This document shows, in pieces, positions 9,069 to 18,093 of a stretch of 37,577 nt of DNA. The first letter of the stretch is position 1. Each line of letters begins with the position of its first letter. Made by a program: the position numbers and the translations under genes. This DNA comes from Asticcacaulis tiandongensis (GTDB taxonomy: Bacteria > Pseudomonadota > Alphaproteobacteria > Caulobacterales > Caulobacteraceae): contig NZ_SSBC01000024.1 in the NCBI RefSeq assembly GCF_006475605.1, forward strand, positions 1 to 37,577, given 5' to 3'. Below the pieces are notes generated by a model. That model did no database searches, was not told the origin of the DNA, and worked only from the letters and a program-made list of their open reading frames with translations.

Positions 9069-10383
9069 TGGAAAAATCCAGATCGCGCGCCACATAGATC
9101 ACGCCCCGATCGCCCTGATTTTTATAGAGGGTCGGCGGAATATTGATCGACTGCTGAAGCACGCGATCCGCCATGGTGTTACCGGTCTGGGCCGTATTGC
9201 CAAAAACAACGGTTGAACCGCCGGACTTGGCCTGCTCCTGCGCAATACCATACTGGATGGCGTCCTGAACGGTCGATAACAGGAAGGCCGCTCCGATGCG
9301 TTCCCACCAGTGGTTATCCACCTTACCTGTCATGCCGGTCGACCCCAGTTCATCGGCCGCAGGGGAATCCAGATTAATGACGACACCCGACGGTGTGATG
9401 ATCCGTGTCCAGACCACAAACAGGCGTTTCTGGCCCAGGGTCGCGCCTGAGCGATATTCCCCTACGGCCTCGCTGCCGCGTTCGATCAGCACCACCTTGC
9501 CCGAGGCCGAATAGACATTCTGTGTCACGACACAACTGGCCTGTCCGGCCAATGACGAGTTGATGCGCATCGACAGGCCACAGTCTATTGACCGGCCCTT
9601 TGGCAGCAGCATGTGGGGGTTGGTGATGCGTGTGGCCTGTACCAGAGGCGTACGCGACGGGATCAGTTCAGCCTCCAGCGTACCCGAGCGCGGTGGCGCG
9701 GTCAGGAGACCTTCCGTACGGGACTGCGCCACCGTGGCCTGTGTGGGTGGTATAATGGCCATCATCTCAGTCGCCAGACCTTGTTGCGTTTGGCTATATG
9801 TGCCGTCATTAAGCATCATGAAACCGTCCGGCGTCTGCACAAGACGCTGCGTGTCTGGAACACTACCGGCCGGAGGCTGATAAGCCTGCCCCGCTACCGG
9901 AACAGATTGCACCGGAATTGGTTGGGTCTGTGCCGGTGCGTGACGCACAACCTGACCGTCGGGGCAGACCCTGACAATCTGACCATTGGCGCTACGGACG
10001 GCCACACCATCGGCGCCGCGCAGTTCATTGCCCGGTGATCCGTCACGACACAGCGGCTGAACATTACCCGTCTGATGGGTACTCTCCCCCGGCAAGGCCG
10101 GAGGGGTTTCGGCATCAAATGTCATGCTTACCGGCGCGTACGCCTCTGTTGCCGGTTTGGTTCCAGAGCCAGACAGCTTCGCTTTCAGAACATTGAGCGA
10201 CAGAAGGCCTCCGACCAGCACGACCGCCGCCACGCCACCGATCATCAGCAGCGGTCCGGCCTGCCCGTTCTGGCGGCGGCCCTTCTCATTGACGCTGACT
10301 ATCTCTTCAGAAGAGGTGTCATTTACAGAAGCAGTGCCCTTTTCCGGCAGGGAAGACAGAGGGCCGGTGTTTTCCGTGGTCAT
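9043..10383 (-). CDS. virB10: VirB10 core-complex protein
   Basis: A 446-residue protein spanning both membranes and part of the outer-membrane core complex. A cytoplasmic N-terminus (about 1-42) is followed by one membrane helix (GPLLMIGGVAAVVLVGG), a Pro/Gln-rich periplasmic linker, and the conserved TrbI/VirB10 beta-barrel domain in the last ~200 residues. That domain includes LLPKGRSIDCGLSMRINSS, VLIERGSEAVGEY, and the closing INIPPTLYKNQGDRG block. A Cys-containing insert (PLCRDGSPGNELRGADG) in the linker is not usual. The start overlaps the virB9 stop by 4 bases. Confidence 0.94.
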   Translation of the reverse strand: MTTENTGPLSSLPEKGTASVNDTSSEEIVSVNEKGRRQNGQAGPLLMIGGVAAVVLVGGLLSLNVLKAKLSGSGTKPATEAYAPVSMTFDAETPPALPGESTHQTGNVQPLCRDGSPGNELRGADGVAVRSANGQIVRVCPDGQVVRHAPAQTQPIPVQSVPVAGQAYQPPAGSVPDTQRLVQTPDGFMMLNDGTYSQTQQGLATEMMAIIPPTQATVAQSRTEGLLTAPPRSGTLEAELIPSRTPLVQATRITNPHMLLPKGRSIDCGLSMRINSSLAGQASCVVTQNVYSASGKVVLIERGSEAVGEYRSGATLGQKRLFVVWTRIITPSGVVINLDSPAADELGSTGMTGKVDNHWWERIGAAFLLSTVQDAIQYGIAQEQAKSGGSTVVFGNTAQTGNTMADRVLQQSINIPPTLYKNQGDRGVIYVARDLDFSNVYRLRAD

Positions 10384-11198
10384 TGGGCCTCTCCCAGAAT
10401 TTCACGGCGTACACCGGCAACCGTTGTACCGCCTACCGGCGCTACACCCTGCGGATCGAAATCTTCATTCCAGACGGAAACGACGGATTTCCCCAGACGC
10501 AGGACAAACCGGCGACCGAGTTTCTGCACCACCATGTGATCGTCCTGCATGGTGAAGTTGACGCGGGCTTCCCTGCCATCCGAGCCGATGACAAAAATGG
10601 TCGGCAGTTCACTGTTCCCCGGAAAGCGGAAATAGGTGAACACCCCGTCATCGAAGACGGCTTTGGGTGTGATGTCCGCGCCCTTACCGTTGGATTGCAG
10701 GGTGTAGTTGAGGTTCCGCGCCACGGGTTGTGTGCCTTTAAGACGATCTTCGACCACGGCAACTTCATCCGGCGGGGTGTCGGAGGGTTCCGGCAGCGCT
10801 TCCGTCTTAGGGTGCCGGATGATGACCCGATAGGTGGTCGTGGCACCGACCATCAGGTCGATACTGTAGTCCCGCCGGTCGGTTTTCAGCTCCAGATTAT
10901 TCTTTGACGCCCCCGTCTTGGGCTTGACCCACACTTCATTGGCATTGGCATCAGCCACTATGCACCAGACATGGGCCTCATTATCGCATTTTGACGGAAT
11001 ACCTGTTGCGGCGGCAACGATCTTCTCGCCGCGCTCCAGTACGATACGGGTAACGACCGCGCGTGATACCGGCACAGCAATCACACCCTCTTCGATATAG
11101 TCCACGCTGCGGATGCGCGGATCAGTCGGCACAGCCGAAGCGGCTGAGGCGACACCCGCCGTCAGACTACCTGCCACTATCAAAGCCAGCGCTCTCAT
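10380..11198 (-). CDS. virB9: VirB9 core-complex protein
   Basis: A 272-residue secreted protein that with VirB7 and VirB10 forms the outer-membrane core. A signal peptide (about 1-19, ending GVASA) is followed by DPRIRSVDYIEEGVIAVPV, the typical VirB9 N-domain opening. A middle block (NEVWVKPKTGASKNNLELKTDRRDYSIDL, in parts) and a C-terminal beta domain (FDDGVFTYFRFPG, then LPTIFVIGSDGRE) are also present. Four-base overlaps with virB8 upstream and virB10 downstream indicate a tightly coupled operon. Confidence 0.94.
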   Translation of the reverse strand: MRALALIVAGSLTAGVASAASAVPTDPRIRSVDYIEEGVIAVPVSRAVVTRIVLERGEKIVAAATGIPSKCDNEAHVWCIVADANANEVWVKPKTGASKNNLELKTDRRDYSIDLMVGATTTYRVIIRHPKTEALPEPSDTPPDEVAVVEDRLKGTQPVARNLNYTLQSNGKGADITPKAVFDDGVFTYFRFPGNSELPTIFVIGSDGREARVNFTMQDDHMVVQKLGRRFVLRLGKSVVSVWNEDFDPQGVAPVGGTTVAGVRREILGEAQ

Positions 11199-11938
11199 CG
11201 CACGCCCTCCGTTCCCGGCAGGTTCACCGGCACACCGCCAATCTCGGGATCAGCGCGGAAGGCTGTGACCGTAAATCCCAAGGGATTCTTTATCAGATCC
11301 TGTTCCTTACCCGTCCGCTGCGGGTGATATTCATAGGTCAGGGTCGCGATGTAGCTTTCCGGCGTGGCAAGATTGTTTGTCTGGAGATCGCGTTGCTGCA
11401 CCCTGTAACGTACCACAGCCTTCTGGCTTACCGCGTCAGGCGCCAACTGAATGGAGGTGATGGTCACCTTGCGTTCAATGGTCGGCCCCCAGACCTTGTT
11501 TACAGCATTCTCGCCGCTGAATCGGGCGGCATAGGCCTGCGCCACGCGCGGTGCTGAAAACGCCACCGTATTGTCGAAATCCGTCTGCAACAGTTTCCAG
11601 TCATAGGATTCATGGGCCAGCACATAGGCATTGGTAAAATGCTTGTCGAGCACGTCCTGACTGGCCGTAATCTGCCTCTGTCCTGCCGCATCCATCAGTG
11701 TCAGCTGGCCGGTTTGCTTGTCTATCGAATAGACATAGGGCACGACCCGTTTCAGGGGCAGAAGGCTGACTATGGCCACGACCAGAATAGCCGTGATCAG
11801 GCACAACACGAAGGTGATCAGCCAGGCCCGCTTCTCGCTTCGCTCAATGCGGGCCAGACGGTCAGATTCCCAGTCAAGCCCCGCACCGAAAAAGGCCTGT
11901 GCCTGTTCAGGCTGTACAGTTCGCTTAAGCATCGTCAC
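11195..11938 (-). CDS. virB8: VirB8 inner-membrane assembly factor
   Basis: A 247-residue bitopic protein that nucleates assembly of the channel. A cytoplasmic stretch (about 1-37, including the AQAFFGAGLDWESDRLARIERS type opening common to VirB8) leads into one membrane helix (about 38-62), then a periplasmic NTF2-like domain. SLLPLKRVVPYVYSIDKQTG and the ESYDWKLLQTDF block are family features. Neighbours overlap by 4 bases on both sides. Confidence 0.94.
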   Translation of the reverse strand: MTMLKRTVQPEQAQAFFGAGLDWESDRLARIERSEKRAWLITFVLCLITAILVVAIVSLLPLKRVVPYVYSIDKQTGQLTLMDAAGQRQITASQDVLDKHFTNAYVLAHESYDWKLLQTDFDNTVAFSAPRVAQAYAARFSGENAVNKVWGPTIERKVTITSIQLAPDAVSQKAVVRYRVQQRDLQTNNLATPESYIATLTYEYHPQRTGKEQDLIKNPLGFTVTAFRADPEIGGVPVNLPGTEGVR

Positions 11939-12726
11939 TCTGCCTTGCCGGACGGACGCTGATAGCTGACCGTCGTGAAATCAAAACCATTGAGAACGGA
12001 CGGCTTATTGGTCGCCATCAGGGCGTTTGTGCGCTCGGCCTGCGCCTGGATCGCAGCGCGGCGGCTGGATTCAAACATGGCGTTTGCCATCAGAATCTTG
12101 TTCTGGTCATTGGCAATCTGGGCCTCTTCAACCGCCAGCCGGGCCTGTAACTCCGCAATGGCTTTGGGATCCTGTGTCTGGTTGATCTGCGCCCGCAGAC
12201 TTTCTATCTGCGTTGTGCGCTGGGTCAGCATCACCATCGTATCCTGCTGAAACGCCATTGCCTGAGCGTTCTGGTTCAGCAAGACCTGACAGGATATACG
12301 GGCATCGGGATTGGTAATGTCGCCGCAGTCATAGAGGGCAGACGCGTTACGGATCGTCAGGGCCTTGCCGGAAAGCAGGCCCGTGGCATTCAGGGACTCC
12401 AGCGTGTTTGACAGATCCGTCGGGATCAGGTGACGTAAGCCCGGATTATTAAACAGGTCACCGAAACCCCGTGCGCCGGTGACAGCATCCACCTGTGCCC
12501 TGACCGTGTCATAAGTGGCTTTGGCCTGCTCAAGGCTTTGACGCATCTGGTTATATTGCTGCGTCCAGGCCTGTACCTGTTTGACGGCCTGCGCATAGTT
12601 GGTCGGATCATAAACAACCATAGCCGCCGCAGAGGTCGAAAGCGCCGCTATGAACAGAGCGCATCCGGCTATGATCGCCGGTTTAGGTTTCCTGAGAACA
12701 GACAGAGTCCGGGCGTAAAGTGTCAT
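11935..12726 (-). CDS. virB5: VirB5/TrbJ-type minor pilus protein
   Basis: A 263-residue secreted, helical protein. After a long basic/hydrophobic signal (cleavage likely near STSAAA) comes VVYDPTNYAQAVKQVQAW, the standard opening of the VirB5/TrbJ family. Gln-rich amphipathic helices follow (TQQYNQMRQSLEQAKATY, and LRAQINQTQDPKAIAELQ). VirB5 caps the T-pilus and helps contact recipients. Here it lies after virB6 and not before it, a swapped order compared with the Agrobacterium virB operon. Two cysteines (DCGDI and SCQVL) could form a disulphide. Confidence 0.9.
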   Translation of the reverse strand: MTLYARTLSVLRKPKPAIIAGCALFIAALSTSAAAMVVYDPTNYAQAVKQVQAWTQQYNQMRQSLEQAKATYDTVRAQVDAVTGARGFGDLFNNPGLRHLIPTDLSNTLESLNATGLLSGKALTIRNASALYDCGDITNPDARISCQVLLNQNAQAMAFQQDTMVMLTQRTTQIESLRAQINQTQDPKAIAELQARLAVEEAQIANDQNKILMANAMFESSRRAAIQAQAERTNALMATNKPSVLNGFDFTTVSYQRPSGKAE

Positions 12727-12733
12727 GGATCAC

Positions 12734-13741
12734 CTATTTGTTGAGATATCTTATGGCGTTGCGACGGTAGGCCGGCACTGCACCGCCGGAGGTCGAATTA
12801 CGACCGCTCTGGCGACTGGCATTGCCACCGGCTGGCTGCATAGAACCGCCACCGCCTTGCGAAGAACCGGATGGGGAACGGCGGTTGAACCGCGGTAATC
12901 GCGGGGCAGAAATATGTGGCATGGGTGAACCGCCCACCAATGACGCCGCCAGCATGGGGATGTAGCCCAGGATAAAGCCGAAGGCGACGGACAGGATTAG
13001 GATTTGCAGCATATCCATAAAAAGCGCCGTCTCATCAAAATGGGTAACAATGTTTTCTGTTACTTTCTGTAGAAAGAGCGTGCTGATCGCCAAAATCATA
13101 CCCGCCAGTACCTTAATGATGATGGTATTCATGGCGGCCGATAGCCAGGCATCGGCCAAGCGCTGAATAGGCGGGAATATCAGTGTCACGATGAATGCCG
13201 GACCAAGAGCGATAACCAATACGCCAGCAACCTTCCCCAGCATCAGTACGCAAACCGCAAAGCCAAAAAATATGCAGGTCGCAATCGCCAGTATCAGTAC
13301 ACAAATGGCCACGCCGAAGTTCGGAAGTACGCCGCCAAAACTGTCGGCTTGCATATGTTCCAATAGCTTCTTCCCCAGTTCGAGAAACTGGTTCAGTGTG
13401 GCATCCAGTAATTGCCCGCCATTAGTTGCGCCGGTTGTCGCCTGTAAGAGGCCGGACTCGATACCGTGCAATCCGCCAACAATATAGGTATTAAAACTGC
13501 CGGCGCTTAAAGCTACACCTGCAACCAATGACCATTTGACTACTTTCCACACGGATGAGTGCAAACTGTCTTTTGCTTCGCCGCGCATTACGGCATAGCC
13601 GATCAGCATGATGTAAATGACGATACCGGCGGCGACGACCGGCGCGAGAATGGCACACAGATTGGCAACTGTACTGCTCACAAAGCCCGCAAGCTGGGAG
13701 TCCATGCCGTTCTCGAAACTCTCAAGAAAATGAATAGCCAT
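12734..13741 (-). CDS. virB6: VirB6/TrbL polytopic channel protein
   Basis: A 335-residue polytopic inner-membrane protein. At least five strongly hydrophobic segments are visible (for example AAGIVIYIMLIGYAVM, AICVLILAIATCIFFGF, VLVIALGPAFIVTLIF and ILILSVAFGFILGYIPM), with the conserved WKVVKWSLVAG region near residue 67. VirB6 is thought to form part of the inner-membrane passage for DNA. The C-terminal ~60 residues are Ser/Gly/Arg-rich and disordered-looking (RRSPSGSSQGGGGS). It starts 10 bases after the preceding gene. Confidence 0.9.
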   Translation of the reverse strand: MAIHFLESFENGMDSQLAGFVSSTVANLCAILAPVVAAGIVIYIMLIGYAVMRGEAKDSLHSSVWKVVKWSLVAGVALSAGSFNTYIVGGLHGIESGLLQATTGATNGGQLLDATLNQFLELGKKLLEHMQADSFGGVLPNFGVAICVLILAIATCIFFGFAVCVLMLGKVAGVLVIALGPAFIVTLIFPPIQRLADAWLSAAMNTIIIKVLAGMILAISTLFLQKVTENIVTHFDETALFMDMLQILILSVAFGFILGYIPMLAASLVGGSPMPHISAPRLPRFNRRSPSGSSQGGGGSMQPAGGNASRQSGRNSTSGGAVPAYRRNAIRYLNK

Positions 13742-13751
13742 CAGCCGCCCC

Positions 13752-14075
13752 TTAAGGTTTCGGTTTCACGGGATTAGAGGCAGACTTTTCCTTCGGGCGT
13801 GGGACTAATCTCGCCTTTGCACGGATATTGGCTTTCCACTGGCTATCACAGGACTTGCCTTCACAATCCCATGCATCCCAATATTCACGCGCCTGACGAG
13901 GGTAGATTTCCAGCCATTTCTCACGGGTGATACCGGCTGTTTTTAAACCACGATCAGAGGTTACGCCGTCAAACTGAACGTCGTTGAGGGCTGACCGTCT
14001 TGCCTGTGCCGGATACAGCTGCGCCGTAAGTGACAGGCCTGCAATGAAAACAACAGTGAGATATGCCTTCTTCAT
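13752..14075 (-). CDS. Small exported protein of unknown function within the virB operon
   Basis: I do not recognise this 107-residue protein. It has a clear signal peptide (MKKAYLTVVFIAGLSLTA, cleavage likely near PAQA), then a charged mature part with one Cys pair (WDCEGKSCDSQW, around residues 70-80) and several Trp, and a Lys/Pro-rich tail. Its start overlaps the virB4 stop by 4 bases and it ends 10 bases before virB6, so it is made with the channel. It could be a periplasmic assembly factor, an entry-exclusion protein or a structural subunit; position between virB4 and virB6 is where virB5 usually lies. Confidence 0.75.
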   Translation of the reverse strand: MKKAYLTVVFIAGLSLTAQLYPAQARRSALNDVQFDGVTSDRGLKTAGITREKWLEIYPRQAREYWDAWDCEGKSCDSQWKANIRAKARLVPRPKEKSASNPVKPKP

Positions 14076-16510
14076 AAATCCACTCTCCTATGTGCACGTC
14101 TGTGAACCTCATTCAGGAATACCGGCAGCCAGTTTTCCGGCGCATCGCCGGTCATCTGCCGGACCTCATCGAGCAGGTTCACGTTCTCGGTCGTGCCGGA
14201 CAGTACGGTCAGAACGTCGGTCATGCCCGACAGATCAAAACGGCAGATGGCGCTGGTCTGGCCCTGCTTGACCAGAAAGGTGCGTGAGGTTTCACCTAGA
14301 TTGCGGATCACCTCGAATTCGGCTTCGCTGAGCTTGAACCCCCCGACATAGTCAGACCGGTCAGCACGCGGATTGGGCAGATAGATCTGCGTAACGCTCT
14401 GCTCAACCATTGTCTTGCCGATCGGATGGGTCAGCACATCAGACGGGCTTTGCGTCACAAACAGCCCGAGACCGTTCTGTTTGCGGATGGTTTTCTGCTT
14501 GTTCAGGGCGAAGTCACTGAAATGGCTGTCCATCAGCGGCTTCCAGAACTCCTCCATAATGTAGAGGAATGGCTGGCCATTGATCAGGTTCTCCGTGACA
14601 TGCAGCAGATAGGCCATGACCGGTGTTCTGACTTCGGGATCATCAAGGAATTCCGTGTAGTCGAACCCGAACACCCGACCCGTGCTGAAATCCAGTTCAT
14701 CACGATCATTATCGAACACCCAGCCGAGTGTATTGCCACGCAGCCATTTGCGAAGGCGTGCCTGTAAGGAGTTATCGTCTATGGCCGACAGATTCTGACA
14801 GACCAGAGACAAACAACGGACATCGCGGCTGACATGATCGCTCATCGTCGTTCTGACCGCATGGGCGATTTCATTTTCGTCACGTGCCGATACGTCCCCG
14901 CCGACCAGCAGCTTCACCAGCCGCTCACAGAACTGGATATTGTCCTCGGTCGGTTCCAGCCGGAACGGATTGAAGCCGGTTGGCTCACCACGTTCCAGAG
15001 CGCGATAATTGCCGCCCAGCGCGCGAATACCGATCTCCATGCCCCGATCCTTGTCGAAGCACACGGCACGAAGTCCCTGATATTTTAAGGCGAAGGCCAG
15101 AAGTGCTGTCTGCAGTACGGTTTTGCCAGAGCCAGTCGTGCCGCAAATGAAGGTGTTGCCTGCAAGGGCTTCACCGGTAGCATCCCGGCTGGCCGGTGAC
15201 ACATGAAAGTTGAAATAATAGGGCTGACCACTGGGCGTCTGGAACAGCGCCAGCGCTTCGCCCCACGGATTACCGTTACGTTTGCCCGTCTCAAAATTAT
15301 GAAACGGCGACAAGCCTGCGAAATTGCGGCTGGTCAGCTTGGCCTCACGCGGGCGTAAGTCCCAGTTGCCGGGCAGTTGCGCAAACCAGGCCGCCTCCGG
15401 TACCACGTCGATCACCGACATCTTAAATCCGGCCTGATCCTGCAGGACGGCTCTGGCCTCGGACATGGCCTTGCCGAGCGCATCCTGTGTCTCCGTCAGG
15501 ATGGCCAGTGAATAGTGATATTCCCCGACCTCGATCTGACCGGCGATCAGATCGTCCAGCGCTTCGGTAATCTCCACGATTTCCGTCTCGGAGGCATCTT
15601 CCGCTGCGTGCATCTGTCCGCGTTGCCGCTCCAGCGCCGATTGCGCATCACGCCGGTTAAGGATCGAAAACGACTGCGTCTCGATATATTCAAAGTCCGA
15701 ATAGAGAACCGCATTGGCAATGCCGCTTTCTGTCCATTTGGGATAGTCAGCGAAGTCCAGAAATCCGGCAAACCGTTGGGCTGCGGGATGAACGATCTGC
15801 AAGCGCCCGTTATGGTCACCAAAGTGTAGGCGGCTGGTCGCCAGATACTGGTCTATGCTGGCATGACGTATGGGAATATCTTCCCAGACGCCGTTCGTCA
15901 GATAGCCGAAAAAGGTCAGAAGGCCTGAACAGGTAACATCACCTCTGGCATAGGTGGTCAGGCGTTCCGGCCGGTACGGCGCCATCGACCGTTCCACCAT
16001 CTGGGCAACGTCCTCAAGCCCGTCCAGTGCTTCAAGGGTCTGCGCTCTGATCTCCTGAAGGCTACGCTTCTGTCCGCCGAACAGATTGCCGAAGATATTG
16101 GGAATCTTCCCGGCGTTCGGGCGATAGACGACACTTAAATAGAGTTCCGTCCGCATCTGACGATGTGTGTCAAATCGGCGGTAATAATCTTCCGACAGTT
16201 TGCGCGCGAAGGCATTGTCATAGTCTCCGCCCAGACGCTCATATACCTGCCGTCTGACCTTGTGAGACCACAAGGCCACCTGTCCACCATTAAGGCCGCG
16301 TAGCAGATTGGTCAGGCTTTCCTTATGGGCGGCAATGTCCGCCTCATCCTGTGACTCGAAGCTGATCCCGCGTAATTTCCATGTGGCGACCAGATCACCT
16401 GTGCGGCGAAGCTGAATCACATCGGGCCGCAGATGGCTGCCGAAGGGAATATAGTCCCCCACCGGCACCTGATCGGTAACCGCTGTTTTGAGTCTGGCTT
16501 TGGGCTTCAT
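14072..16510 (-). CDS. virB4: VirB4 secretion ATPase
   Basis: An 812-residue ATPase, the largest energy component of the channel. The N-terminal ~400 residues form the VirB4 CagE/TrbE-type domain (YIPFGSHLRPDVIQL, FFGYLTNGVWEDIPI). The C-terminal motor domain has Walker A GTTGSGKT (about 457-464), Walker B FLYIMEEFWKPL (about 648-659) and KQNGLGLFVTQSPSD, the typical sensor block. Length is normal for a VirB4 without a VirB3 fusion; virB3 is separate, ending 3 bases upstream. Confidence 0.96.
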   Translation of the reverse strand: MKPKARLKTAVTDQVPVGDYIPFGSHLRPDVIQLRRTGDLVATWKLRGISFESQDEADIAAHKESLTNLLRGLNGGQVALWSHKVRRQVYERLGGDYDNAFARKLSEDYYRRFDTHRQMRTELYLSVVYRPNAGKIPNIFGNLFGGQKRSLQEIRAQTLEALDGLEDVAQMVERSMAPYRPERLTTYARGDVTCSGLLTFFGYLTNGVWEDIPIRHASIDQYLATSRLHFGDHNGRLQIVHPAAQRFAGFLDFADYPKWTESGIANAVLYSDFEYIETQSFSILNRRDAQSALERQRGQMHAAEDASETEIVEITEALDDLIAGQIEVGEYHYSLAILTETQDALGKAMSEARAVLQDQAGFKMSVIDVVPEAAWFAQLPGNWDLRPREAKLTSRNFAGLSPFHNFETGKRNGNPWGEALALFQTPSGQPYYFNFHVSPASRDATGEALAGNTFICGTTGSGKTVLQTALLAFALKYQGLRAVCFDKDRGMEIGIRALGGNYRALERGEPTGFNPFRLEPTEDNIQFCERLVKLLVGGDVSARDENEIAHAVRTTMSDHVSRDVRCLSLVCQNLSAIDDNSLQARLRKWLRGNTLGWVFDNDRDELDFSTGRVFGFDYTEFLDDPEVRTPVMAYLLHVTENLINGQPFLYIMEEFWKPLMDSHFSDFALNKQKTIRKQNGLGLFVTQSPSDVLTHPIGKTMVEQSVTQIYLPNPRADRSDYVGGFKLSEAEFEVIRNLGETSRTFLVKQGQTSAICRFDLSGMTDVLTVLSGTTENVNLLDEVRQMTGDAPENWLPVFLNEVHRRAHRRVDL

Positions 16511-16513
16511 GCT

Positions 16514-16834
16514 CTAACGTCTTTTGTATTTTAGCGGCGTATAGGTCAGCGCCCCCCAGTGGCGGCGACTGCCCTGCATACGCGCCCGCATTCGCAGGCG
16601 CACGATCAGCTGGTTCAGGCGCTGGTCATCCTGTCGGGTGAGCATCCGCATCCAGACATAGACCGGCAGATAAACGGCTATGATCAGGATCGTCAGATAG
16701 GCGTTCACAAACAGGGCCAGCATACCGAGAAGCACCGCAAACCCCGTGAGCAGAATAAACGGCGTCATCGGCACGCCGAAGAACATCGGCGGGCGCGTGC
16801 AGCCTCTGAACACGGGGTCGCGGTACGAAGTCAT
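16514..16834 (-). CDS. virB3: VirB3 inner-membrane protein
   Basis: A 106-residue protein with the VirB3 opening (YRDPVFRGCTRPPMFFGVP), then two close membrane segments (FILLTGFAVLLGMLALFV and AYLTILIIAVYLPVYVWM) and a basic C-terminus. VirB3 partners with VirB4 at the inner membrane. It lies between virB2 and virB4 with gaps of only 3 bases, so coupled translation is likely. Confidence 0.93.
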   Translation of the reverse strand: MTSYRDPVFRGCTRPPMFFGVPMTPFILLTGFAVLLGMLALFVNAYLTILIIAVYLPVYVWMRMLTRQDDQRLNQLIVRLRMRARMQGSRRHWGALTYTPLKYKRR

Positions 16835-16837
16835 ATG

Positions 16838-17140
16838 TCAGGTGCCCGAACCGCCGGAGAACAGCTGCGGGCCGATAGCCGCCGCACCGCCCACCAGAAT
16901 GCCCCCGAAGAAGATGTGCGCGACTTCCGACCATTTGGCGTGCTGGAACATCATCTTGATGCCGACCCACATCAGGGCGATGATGATGATCACCACGCCC
17001 ACACCGGTAATTGTGGTTCTGATCCAGTTAAGGCCTGAGGTCAGTTGCGCCATCTGCGCATAGGCAGGTGTAGCGCAGATCAGCGCGAACCCCACAAGTG
17101 AACCGAAACGGGCAATTTTGTGACGCGTAAGAGTATCCAT
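16838..17140 (-). CDS. virB2: VirB2/TrbC major pilin precursor
   Basis: A 100-residue prepilin. A signal peptide (about 1-28, ending TPAYA) precedes a mature part of about 70 residues with two hydrophobic helices (ITGVGVVIIIIALMWVGI and IFFGGILVGGAAAIGP) joined by a short polar loop with Lys. This is the VirB2 fold that polymerises into the conjugative pilus. A GGGAGAT ribosome site sits close upstream of the ATG. Confidence 0.93.
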   Translation of the reverse strand: MDTLTRHKIARFGSLVGFALICATPAYAQMAQLTSGLNWIRTTITGVGVVIIIIALMWVGIKMMFQHAKWSEVAHIFFGGILVGGAAAIGPQLFSGGSGT

Positions 17141-17149
17141 AATATCTCC

Positions 17150-17818
17150 CTAGAAGAGCAATGCCGAAACCGGCTGATCTGATAATGGGGTTGAAGGCGG
17201 CTCATGATTTGACGCCGAAGGAGGCGTACTGGCATCAACCGACGAGACAAACAGGGCGTGCCCTTTAGGCGCCGATGCCTTGCGGGTGTCCGCAGCGACC
17301 CTCAGACTTCGAGGTACAGATGTCTGAACGGAAAGCCGCGGCACAACCGGAGCGGTTGCAGGTGCGAGATCAAACAGACTTAGTGGCGGCTGCACAGATA
17401 CAACTTTGGCGACATATCCCAACCTGTAGCCTGCCGTGAAATTACCGGTGTAATAACAGGAGAAAGCGTCCGTTAAAGCGGTCGCGGAATGACCGGCACG
17501 GCGGTAGCAGTCCTCCAGAATCTGCGCGCCTGCCCGCAAGTTGGCACATACGTCAAAGCCGGTTCGCCACGTCAGACCATAGCGGGCGAAGTTCTTCTTA
17601 TTCACCTGCATCAGGCCTATGGAGTAGTTATATCCTTTATTTTCAAGCATTTCTGCTGTCGCCATAGCCTCTGCCAGGGTCTTTGGCTGACGTTCAAGGC
17701 GTGCACCGACCACCCCGATAGCATAGGGGTTGAAACTCGATTCAACCGATGCAATCCGGTGCAGGGTATCGATATGTACGTTAGGCGCGCAAAGCTCCGC
17801 CATTGCCGCGAAGTCCAT
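17150..17818 (-). CDS. virB1: VirB1 lytic transglycosylase
   Basis: A 222-residue SLT-type transglycosylase that opens peptidoglycan for channel assembly, and first gene of the leftward operon. The catalytic Glu lies in RIASVESSFNPYAIG (about residue 28). The IGLMQVNKKNFARYG and LRAGAQILEDCYRRAG blocks and FSCYYTGN complete the domain by about residue 150. The rest is a Pro/Ser-rich linker and tail. No classical signal peptide is visible after the ATG at 17818, though many VirB1 proteins have one. The operon promoter must lie in 17819-18160. Confidence 0.93.
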   Translation of the reverse strand: MDFAAMAELCAPNVHIDTLHRIASVESSFNPYAIGVVGARLERQPKTLAEAMATAEMLENKGYNYSIGLMQVNKKNFARYGLTWRTGFDVCANLRAGAQILEDCYRRAGHSATALTDAFSCYYTGNFTAGYRLGYVAKVVSVQPPLSLFDLAPATAPVVPRLSVQTSVPRSLRVAADTRKASAPKGHALFVSSVDASTPPSASNHEPPSTPLSDQPVSALLF

Positions 17819-18093
17819 GCTCGCCAGCTACCTTCAGATAAATTGCAAGGGTGTGAACGCTACTGTTGCGAGAACCTAAGCATAGAGATTCCGTGATGCA
17901 ACATCTAATGCAACCAATTCGCATTTAATCCACAGATTGTATTATAATACTTAGAGTGGATCATTTGTGGAAGGTGGTCGTAAAGTGACTTTGCCAATCT
18001 GGCCTAGGTATGCAGGACTTGACAATCTTGCAGATGCGCAGATACGCAAATGCGCATAATTCCCATTTATTCTATTTTCAACATATTATCACT
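17819..18093. promoter_or_regulatory. Divergent promoter region between virB1 and hipB
   Basis: This AT-rich stretch contains no gene. It should hold the promoter of the leftward virB operon. A perfect 12-base palindrome, GTATTATAATAC, lies at 17939-17950, about 120 bases before virB1, and could bind a repressor of the transfer genes. Several GCGCA/TGCGC elements around 18036-18058 resemble weaker copies of the HipB half-site (GATAC-N8-GCATA at 18041-18058). Promoter boxes cannot be assigned securely. Confidence 0.5.

Noticed and set aside
9069-9095. Upstream ATG for virB11 adding MWRAIWIFP
   Set aside because: It would extend the overlap with virB10 to 53 bases and adds a hydrophobic N-terminus not typical of this cytoplasmic ATPase.
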